32,359 bases of DNA. Source: Gammaproteobacteria bacterium. Lineage in GTDB: Bacteria; Pseudomonadota; Gammaproteobacteria; Pseudomonadales; Porticoccaceae. The translations under genes were made by a program, and so were the position numbers. The notes beneath the pieces were generated by a model. That model saw only the letters and a list, made by a program, of their open reading frames with translations. It was not told the DNA's origin and did no database searches. Positions 27,025 to 32,359 of the stretch are shown here, piece by piece. Numbering within the stretch: the stretch's first letter is position 1; every line of letters begins with the position of its first letter. The stretch covers positions 1-32,359 of the forward strand of contig QJWQ01000097.1 of the NCBI GenBank assembly GCA_003235325.1, written 5' to 3'.

Positions 27025-28014
27025 TCAGGCGTAAACAAAATCGGTCAGTGTTTCGGTGGTGGGCCAGGGGCTGTCCTGGGCAAAAGTCAGGGCGGCATCG
27101 ATGCGCTCGCGCACCCGCTGTTGCATCGCGGTCAGGCCGGCCTCGTCGAGCAGGCCCTGTTGGCGCAGGCGGTCGATCTGGCCCTGGATCGGGTCCCGTT
27201 GCGCCCAGGTCTCGAGTTCGGTGGCGTCGACGTAGAACTGGTCATCCGGTTCATAATGGCCGCGACGGCGATAGGTCTGCAGTTCCAGGAAGCGCGGCTG
27301 GCCGTCGGCACGAATGGCCTGCACTGCATCCCGCGCCGCTGCGTAGACGGCGTCGACATCGTTGCCGTCGACGGATTGCACCGGCAAGCCGTGGCCCCGG
27401 GCCCAGCTGGCAATAGCGTCATCCGCCATGGTCTCCAGGCGGTGGACGAAAGCCTGCCACTGGTTGTTTTCACAGACAAACAGCAGTGGCAGTCGCCAGT
27501 GCACAGCCAGGTTCAGGGCCTCGTGAAAGATACCCTCACTGGCGGCGCCATCGCCAAAAAACACGGCGACAATGCCACCGGGCTGACCCTGACCCATTTT
27601 CTGCGCCAGGGCGACGCCGGGGGCCATGGACAGTTCGCCGCCGACAATGGTGGAGGTGAGCACGACGCCCAGTTCCCTGTCTGAAATGTGCAGGCTACCA
27701 CTGCGGCCGGCGCAATAGCCGTCGATGCGGCCCAGCACTTCCGCCATCATCCTGCCGGGATCGGCGCCCCGGGCCAGCAGGTGGCCGCCGCTGCGGTGGT
27801 TGGTGAGTATCCGGTCGCGCTGGTCCAGGGCGGCGACGACCCCCGTCGCACAGGCTTCCTGGCCGACGCTGGTGCAGGTGCCGCCCGCAGCGCCCTGTTG
27901 CTGCAGGGTCACCAGTTGTTCTTCATAGGCGCGGATCAGCAGCATGGTTTCCAGGCGCTGCAGGCGAGCCGAAGTCCCGGTGTCGGTTTCGATGGGTGAT
28001 TGCAAATCTTTCAT
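27025..28014 (-). CDS. TPP-dependent 2-oxoacid/acetoin dehydrogenase E1 component, alpha subunit
   Basis: A 329-residue protein. Seen: LIRAYEEQLVTL, GGTCTSVGQEACATG (44-58), RSGGHLLARG, GRSGSLHI (103-110), and the TPP motif GDGAASEGIFHEALNLA...CENN (154-184, GDG to NN). The regulatory-loop area includes TYRRRGHYEPDD. The start at 28014 (ATG) follows a GAGGA about eleven bases upstream; the frame upstream enters the repeat. E1-alpha of this family binds TPP and Mg2+ and decarboxylates the 2-oxoacid (or cleaves acetoin). Repeat unit 3 ends only 26 bases before the start codon, so it is probably in the leader of the E1 mRNA. Confidence 0.93.
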   Translation of the reverse strand: MKDLQSPIETDTGTSARLQRLETMLLIRAYEEQLVTLQQQGAAGGTCTSVGQEACATGVVAALDQRDRILTNHRSGGHLLARGADPGRMMAEVLGRIDGYCAGRSGSLHISDRELGVVLTSTIVGGELSMAPGVALAQKMGQGQPGGIVAVFFGDGAASEGIFHEALNLAVHWRLPLLFVCENNQWQAFVHRLETMADDAIASWARGHGLPVQSVDGNDVDAVYAAARDAVQAIRADGQPRFLELQTYRRRGHYEPDDQFYVDATELETWAQRDPIQGQIDRLRQQGLLDEAGLTAMQQRVRERIDAALTFAQDSPWPTTETLTDFVYA

Positions 28015-28040
28015 AGGGATGATTCCTCGTGTTGTGATGA

Positions 28041-28231
28041 TTAACTCGGCAACCAAACAGGCTTCCTGCCTGTTTGGTTGCGCGCCCTCAAAATACTGGC
28101 GGAAATGTGCAACTTTCTTTTATTTAAGAGTTCCCTGTATTTTAATGGCTTGCATTGGCCTACGACCAATGGCGGTACGTCCATGTACCGCATTAACCCT
28201 GCATAAAAGCTTGCCGGGTTAATAAAATTCG
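28041..28231 (-). repeat. Structured repeat element, unit 3 (inverted copy)
   Basis: Same element as units 1 and 2 but on the minus strand. The core is 28041-28199, with a TTAACCC...GGGTTAA lead-in hairpin up to about 28231. H1 and H2 match unit 1. The H3 loop keeps the long form with a CTTAAATAAAAGAAAG insert. H4 differs at several positions yet still pairs over 14 bp (GCAACCAAACAGGC with GCCTGTTTGGTTGC). Relative to unit 1, a G-C pair became A-T, a T-A became C-G, and two wobbles became C-G and A-T. These are compensatory changes. Confidence 0.9.
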
Positions 28232-28253
28232 GTATCAGTTGTCTGGCCGGTGA

Positions 28254-28823
28254 TCAGGGCGTCACCGACACCGCCTGCACCGGGGGTGGCAGCGGCTCAG
28301 GCACCCGATTGCTGATGGGTGGAATGGTCTGCAGGTAGCTGAAAATCGCCTCCAGGTCGGCATCGATGAAATTGCTGTACACCGGGATTGGCATCGGTGG
28401 CAGAATCGGCCGGCCCCGGCCCAGGTGTCGGCCGCTGCGGATGGTGTCCTTGAAGTTTCTGACGGTCCAGCGGCCGAGACCGGTCTCCGGATCCGGAGTC
28501 AGGTTGGCGGTAAAGCTGACGCCCCAGGGCCCCGACCAGGCGGTGTTGGTGGCGGACGAGGTGACCAGCCAGGGGCCGTCCGGCAGGACCGGCGCCGGCG
28601 GCATCACCAGATCTTGCGGGTGGCCGGACAGCATGCGGCTCATGTCCGGCTCGGCCCCGTTCAGACCCGGCTTGAACGGTGTATGACAGTCATGGCAGCC
28701 CGAGGTGGTAACCAGGTACTTGCCCCGCGCCACCTGATCGGCGTCGGACAGGGCAGGGGTAGTAAAGTTGGCGACGCCAGCGGCAATCGCGGCACTTAAC
28801 AGCAGTTGTTTTGCAGTTTTCAT
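28254..28823 (-). CDS. Monoheme c-type cytochrome, periplasmic
   Basis: A 189-residue protein: signal peptide 1-26 (KTAKQLLLSAAIAAGVANFTTPALS) then a cytochrome c domain with one heme motif CHDCH (43-47, GKYLVTTSGCHDCHTPF) and a Pro/Met-rich region (ILPPMPIPVYSN) that likely supplies the axial Met. DLEAIFSYLQTIPPISNRVPEP near the end is typical of this group, often found with alcohol or aldehyde oxidation modules or as small electron carriers. An AAGGAG lies eight bases before the ATG. The ATG overlaps the TGA of the upstream diheme gene (ATGA), so the two are co-translated partners. Confidence 0.92.
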   Translation of the reverse strand: MKTAKQLLLSAAIAAGVANFTTPALSDADQVARGKYLVTTSGCHDCHTPFKPGLNGAEPDMSRMLSGHPQDLVMPPAPVLPDGPWLVTSSATNTAWSGPWGVSFTANLTPDPETGLGRWTVRNFKDTIRSGRHLGRGRPILPPMPIPVYSNFIDADLEAIFSYLQTIPPISNRVPEPLPPPVQAVSVTP

Positions 28824-30031
28824 GGCAGGATCTCCTTTGCAGGTGAGTTGATTTTGTTGCTGGAGTTTTGGCTTTGCAGTTCGCTGGCGAGCCACCGCTC
28901 CATCAGCGACAGCGCCTGGGCATCGGCGATACGGGTGCCCAGGGGCGGCATTTGCGTATTCGGGTTGCGGGAATGCATGCGCAGGGTCACCAGTTCGGCC
29001 CTGTTTCGGGTCGGTTGCCCGGTCATTCGAAAGCGGCTGGTTGTGCCCAGCAGTGAATCAATGACCGCGCCGGCGCTGTCGGGCCGTCCGGCGTACTGGG
29101 CCAGCAGCAAATCCACCGGCACACCGGCTCCGGACTCCCGGGGATCGTTGTGGCAGTGACCGCAATTGGCATGCAGATAGCCGAGCGCGGCCCGGCCGTC
29201 GGCAGATGGCGCATCGATTCGGGGGGGACTATTGAGCAGACCAGCCGGCAGGTTGCGCAGCAGACCGCGATCGGCGAGTGTCCTCAGGTCGACATCGGTC
29301 GTGCCCGGGGGCTGGGCGTGCAGGGCACCGGGGTCGCGATCCGGGGAAAGCTGCAGGGCGCTGAAGCCGAGCACCGGCACCGGGCCGCCCTCGTGACAAG
29401 CGCGGCAGTCAGGTTCCGACGGCACCCCGTAGATGCTGTCGGGCGCGCCGGGTACCGGCAGGGCGGCAATGCCCCCGGATGGGGCCAGTTCGGCATCGCT
29501 GCCGTCCTGCCGCCAGACGTAGGCGGCGAAGCGCCAGGTGCCGTCCTCGAGACGTTCGACCACGCGGGTCTCCACCGCGCGCCCGACGGAGAACTCTTTC
29601 CAGAGTTTGGTTCCGGGGGGAAACTCCCAGGCGTCCGGTCGACTGGCGTCGATGCTCGATCCCGGGGGCAGATAAATCCAGCGGCGCTTGGTGGCGCCAT
29701 CGGACCAGAGGGGATACTGGGGCGAGAAGGTCAGCACCCCGGGCGCCGTTATGCCGGCCTCGCCCGGACGGAACAGGCCGGTTTCGCTCAGGAGTAAGGG
29801 CAGGGTTTCTCCGTTTGCCGGCAGGGCCACCCATAATATCGACACTGGCGCCAGAAAAATGGCCAGGGCCGAAGCAGGCCCCGCCAGCCAGGTCAGCAGC
29901 CGCTTTACCCTGTGCGTCTGTGACCTGATCCAGGTGTCGACTTGCCCGGTTGCCTGCCGGCCTGTCAGCCGGGCTCTACCGGGCTGGTCAGGGCGGAACG
30001 GCGGGGCGATTAAATGGGTAAACCTTGTCAC
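28820..30031 (-). CDS. Secreted or membrane-anchored diheme c-type cytochrome, TIGR03806-like
   Basis: About 403 residues. An N-terminal basic stretch is followed by a hydrophobic segment (about 43-70) that exports or anchors the protein. Then LSETGLFRPG, FSPQYPLWSDGATKRRWIYLPPG, WEFPPGTKLWKEFSVG and VETRVVERLEDGTWRFAAYVW match the conserved family of c-type proteins often called HNE_0200/SO2930-like. Heme sites: CRACH (209-213) and CGHCH (290-294). The latter is in GYLHANCGHCHNDP, with MPPLGTRIAD near the C-terminus. The GTG at 30031 has a weak ribosome binding site; the true start may lie further in, nearer the hydrophobic stretch. Its stop overlaps the cytochrome downstream. Confidence 0.85.
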   Translation of the reverse strand: MTRFTHLIAPPFRPDQPGRARLTGRQATGQVDTWIRSQTHRVKRLLTWLAGPASALAIFLAPVSILWVALPANGETLPLLLSETGLFRPGEAGITAPGVLTFSPQYPLWSDGATKRRWIYLPPGSSIDASRPDAWEFPPGTKLWKEFSVGRAVETRVVERLEDGTWRFAAYVWRQDGSDAELAPSGGIAALPVPGAPDSIYGVPSEPDCRACHEGGPVPVLGFSALQLSPDRDPGALHAQPPGTTDVDLRTLADRGLLRNLPAGLLNSPPRIDAPSADGRAALGYLHANCGHCHNDPRESGAGVPVDLLLAQYAGRPDSAGAVIDSLLGTTSRFRMTGQPTRNRAELVTLRMHSRNPNTQMPPLGTRIADAQALSLMERWLASELQSQNSSNKINSPAKEILP

Positions 30032-30565
30032 CGGGGCGCTTCTCGTAGGTTGCTCACATGTTGAGACGGATTGACGAATAGAGTAGCGGCCCGCGGAAAT
30101 CGCCGTTGCTAAATGGTCGCTATGAAAATACTAAAAATTTGCTAAAGACGGCTGGCAACCTGCATCAAAGGCGAAAAAACAGGCCAGGGACGGGTAATGT
30201 GCTACTTCAGTAAGCCGGAGGCTGGTGGATTTGGCGTAGGGACCTGAGCTCTGGGCCGAAGTTGCTGCCTCGATGCCGGTAGTGTCCATGGCATATCCTC
30301 AATGGCATTTGCTCAACGGTGTGTCCGTATGTACCGGTCGGAAAATATTTAATAGGCCATCTTGAAAGCCGGTGCCATTGGATGGACACTGCCCCGGAAT
30401 CCCGCGGCCATCGGGAAACAGGCCCGGGATGTCTGGCAGCACTAAAACCGGACCGCGAAGGTGTTGGCATCCTCTCATCGGGTTTACATCCCGGGTCGGG
30501 TGAGTCCCTGATTTCCAGAAGTGCTGACTTTCTGCATGTTTTTTCTGATATGGATGAATCCGTGT
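30032..30565. other. Divergent intergenic region without a supported gene
   Basis: About 530 bases between the divergent cytochrome and lipoprotein genes. The part near 30120-30160 is AT-rich and may hold a promoter. Open frames here have no recognisable content. I see no hairpin or repeat that stands out. Confidence 0.4.
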
Positions 30566-31273
30566 ATGAGAACAGCGACTGCCTTTTTGATTGCCCTCTG
30601 CGCTCTGGCGATGGGTTGTGCCCCGGCTCAAATGCAGGTTCCCCAGGCACTGAGCGACGTATTCCCCTATCCGGTGCAGGGTTCCAATCCCCGGTTCTGG
30701 AACAGTCCCATCGCCTTTGGGCCGTGGCAGACGCTGGACGCCAACAGCGGTTACACCTGGAATTTTGGCCACCGCTTGCTGGGTATTACCGCTGAATATA
30801 CCCACCGTCCCTACCGCTTTGCGTTGCAACTTCGACAGGGCCCCGGCCTCGCGGAATGTTTGACCCGGGCAGTCACCCTGTCCAGAAATGATCTCCAGGT
30901 CGATCCGGGTTACGGCAATATTCCGGTTCTGCGCTGCGGTTTTGGCGGCGCTGTTGAGGGCACCCTGCGCCTGGTGGCTGCCGGCGTTAACGCAGAAAAG
31001 GGTGAGATTCAGTTCGGGCAAAATCGGTATGGTGTCAGGGCGGTCAAAAGCTTCACTGGCTCGCCGCTGCAATCGGTGGATGCCATCGGCTATGAAATTG
31101 TTGACGGTGCAGTTCCGGTCGCCGCCGTGGAAACCATCAATCAGGGTCGAGTCTGGATATCGCCCAGCCTTGCCCAGGCAGATCAGGATCAATTGGCCCT
31201 GGCGGCAACCGCCTTGTTGATGTACAGGCCCATGGATGACATCGAGGATGAACTGGATTCTGCTCCGGAATAG
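30566..31273 (+). CDS. Probable lipoprotein, unknown function
   Basis: A 235-residue protein starting MRTATAFLIALCALAMGC. This is a signal peptide with a near-lipobox (AMGC) and the likely lipidated cysteine at 18, although Ala at -3 is not the usual Leu. The mature part is enriched in Trp, Tyr and Phe early (FWNSPIAFGPWQTLDANSGYTWNFG), then has CLTRAV and VLRCGFGG, with cysteines that may pair, and ends acidic (DDIEDELDSAPE). The start at 30566 is chosen by the signal peptide; an ATG four codons upstream and the open frame to 30521 are alternatives. I do not recognise the family. Confidence 0.75.
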   Translation: MRTATAFLIALCALAMGCAPAQMQVPQALSDVFPYPVQGSNPRFWNSPIAFGPWQTLDANSGYTWNFGHRLLGITAEYTHRPYRFALQLRQGPGLAECLTRAVTLSRNDLQVDPGYGNIPVLRCGFGGAVEGTLRLVAAGVNAEKGEIQFGQNRYGVRAVKSFTGSPLQSVDAIGYEIVDGAVPVAAVETINQGRVWISPSLAQADQDQLALAATALLMYRPMDDIEDELDSAPE

Positions 31274-31336
31274 ACCGATGAGCTTTCAATTACCGGAAAG
31301 TCTTTAGCAAAAGGTATCAATTACCGTAGGGGATGA

Positions 31337-31561
31337 CCCGTTTCGGTGTGAAGTGCACCGACCTTATTTTGTCCGGGACGAAAAGAACCGACCACCGGGG
31401 TAATCAACTTTAATAATATATTCAGGGCTATCCATGAAAAAAGCTATAAAGACACCATGGGCATGGAACTCGGTTTTTCTATTGAAGGTATAAATGGAGA
31501 ATTTGCAGGAGGCGGCGTAAAAGCCGTGTACTCGTGGACAAAATCCCTGCGCGATGATTGA
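31337..31561 (+). other. Orphan reading frame, possible gene fragment
   Basis: A frame open from just after a stop at 31334-31336 to a TGA at 31559-31561. Its second half looks coding: FNNIFRAIHEKSYKDTMG followed by MELGFSIEGINGEFAGGG and VKAVYSWTKSLRDD. No start with a ribosome binding site introduces it, so it may be the 3' end of a truncated gene. A hairpin (TCGGTG/CACCGA at 31342-31360) followed by CCTTATTTTG lies at its left end and may be the terminator of the lipoprotein gene. That would argue against coding there. The family is not recognised. Confidence 0.3.
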
Positions 31562-31578
31562 CCACTAGTTACACCGCC

Positions 31579-31905
31579 TCAACAATAAACTACTGATTTG
31601 ACCCTCAATGGTAAATCGGCGGGCATTGTAGTGGGATACATGCCATTACCCTCTTTGGCGATTTCTACCGTGGCCTCGCGGTTGCCCCGCAGATTGTCCA
31701 CAAAGAAATGCCGCACCTTCACCATGTCGGTCAGGCACTTGAAGGCGTCTTCTCTGACCGCAAGCACCTCAGGTGCCGCAGTTTCGGCATAGCCGTTGGC
31801 AAACGCCAACAGGCCAGCAACTGCTGGCGTCACCAGATATCTCCACCGACGAGAACCATACCTCTGGATAGAACTTAAAAGATTGGATCGCGATGACGTA
31901 TTCAT
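31579..31905 (-). CDS. Truncated cytochrome-P460-like secreted protein
   Basis: 108 residues. A signal segment (YLVTPAVAGLLAFANGYA, 23-40) is followed by FKCLTDMVKVRHFFVDNLRGNREATVEIAKEGNGMYP (55-91). This matches the N-terminal part of a P460-like family as I know it (CxxxMxxVRxFFVDNLxGxxxAT, then GVYPxGSVVQLVPTE and a distal CFGCH heme site). Here the frame stops soon after MYP, with no heme motif. Either the gene is truncated or it is a short derivative. GAGGAG eight bases before the ATG at 31905 is a good ribosome binding site, so the piece may still be translated. Confidence 0.6.
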   Translation of the reverse strand: MNTSSRSNLLSSIQRYGSRRWRYLVTPAVAGLLAFANGYAETAAPEVLAVREDAFKCLTDMVKVRHFFVDNLRGNREATVEIAKEGNGMYPTTMPADLPLRVKSVVYC

Positions 31906-32187
31906 TTCCGGTCTCCTCATTGTCATATGCCTCTTTATCGGGTCATCCGGTCGGCCGGTCCGCCAACGGATGCTGTCAACCCCGCCTCAAGACGACGCAT
32001 TACGGCAACTGGTTTGATGGCAGACATGAACACAGTATAGAAAGAGATTCGATCCCCGTGCTGACAGCAGGTTAGCGCTCTGCAACGGCAAAAGAATATC
32101 AGGGCCAAAGTAAATCAGGACCAGACCTCGTATCTGCTCAAAATTTGTGGACTCTCTCCCATTACTACAGTCCCCAATTACTACAAC

Positions 32188-32359
32188 TCAAGCTCTATTA
32201 ATCTTCTTCCAGCAAGCATCGAATCGTTGCCACAGTTTCTGGTAAACACGATCATCGATTTTTCCAATAGAGACCCAGTCCTTTGCCAGGTCGCCCGCAT
32301 TGCTCTCATCAGTAGCGGCATTGCCCAGGCCCTTCTGAAGCAGTTTGACCTGATATTCC
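32188..32359 (-). CDS. DUF349-like protein, 3' end (partial, runs off the right edge)
   Basis: The last 56 codons of a minus-strand gene whose start is beyond 32359. Seen: EYQVKLLQKGLGNAATDES then AGDLAKDWVSIGKIDDRVYQKLWQRFDACWKKINRA and TGA. The WxxIGxxxxxxxxxLWxRFxxAC pattern is the hallmark of DUF349 repeats. Proteins with these repeats are large and helical and their role is poorly known. The 280 bases between this stop and the P460-like gene hold no gene that I can support. Confidence 0.7.
   Translation of the reverse strand, partial: EYQVKLLQKGLGNAATDESNAGDLAKDWVSIGKIDDRVYQKLWQRFDACWKKINRA

Noticed and set aside
25652-28231. Could the structured repeats be integron attC sites?
   Set aside because: The multi-hairpin form and cassette-like spacing suggested it, but no clear paired core boxes of the RYYYAAC/GTTRRRY type were found and no integron integrase is present. 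Kept only as an unproven alternative.
30299-31192. 297-codon minus-strand open frame opposite the lipoprotein gene
   Set aside because: The lipoprotein frame has a signal peptide with a near-lipobox; the antisense frame has no domain or start signal.
32145-32187. Short direct repeat (CCCATTACTACA / CCAATTACTACA)
   Set aside because: Only two short imperfect copies; could easily be chance.

Overview
The window looks like ordinary chromosome of a gammaproteobacterium. Coding DNA is GC-rich. RlmJ, a GlnK-type PII protein, c-type cytochromes, a TIGR03016-like outer-membrane barrel, a hybrid kinase with periplasmic binding-protein sensors and an HD-GYP regulator together point to a Gram-negative, respiring, free-living bacterium. 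No rRNA, tRNA, CRISPR array, integrase or intact transposase was seen. The genus cannot be named from sequence alone.

Layout. (1) 1-1725 is a poorly coding, partly AT-rich stretch with a decayed IS1380-family transposase. (2) 1726-5870 holds an orphan PII gene, a small secreted protein, the NAD-salvage pair pncA-pncB (4-nt overlap, with an 18-bp palindrome upstream) and a COG2187 kinase-like gene. (3) 6018-7947 (minus strand) holds a divergent PRPP synthetase, an alpha/beta hydrolase whose expected nucleophile Ser is Glu, and what looks like the last codons of a lost phosphoribosyltransferase. (4) 8181-11508 holds a CapA-like phosphoesterase, RlmJ, a DUF302 protein, a REP-like hairpin and a secreted CHRD protein. 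(5) 11673-19363 holds a 2142-residue hybrid histidine kinase and a REC-HD-GYP response regulator, probably one phosphorelay that ends in c-di-GMP hydrolysis. (6) 19748-23468 holds membrane proteins and a beta-barrel. (7) 23561-25651 holds a degenerate 14-15-bp tandem repeat and an overlapping pair of FMN-split-barrel genes, the second fused to GAF and a C-terminal winged-helix-like region. (8) 25652-28231 is the most unusual region. A TPP-dependent E1 alpha/beta gene pair is tightly bracketed by three copies of a ~150-nt multi-hairpin repeat: two beyond the E1-beta stop and one, inverted, just before the E1-alpha start. The stems show compensatory base changes between copies. (9) 28254-32359 holds an overlapping cytochrome pair, a lipoprotein, an orphan reading frame, a truncated P460-like protein and the 3' end of a DUF349 gene.

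How the genes may work together. pncA (nicotinamide to nicotinate), pncB (nicotinate + PRPP to NaMN) and the nearby PRPP synthetase form a coherent NAD-salvage and PRPP-supply neighbourhood. The kinase/HD-GYP pair is a signalling unit. The E1 pair has no E2 or E3 partner in the window, so its lipoyl partner must be elsewhere or its role is non-standard. All functions are read from motifs in the sequence; no database search was run.
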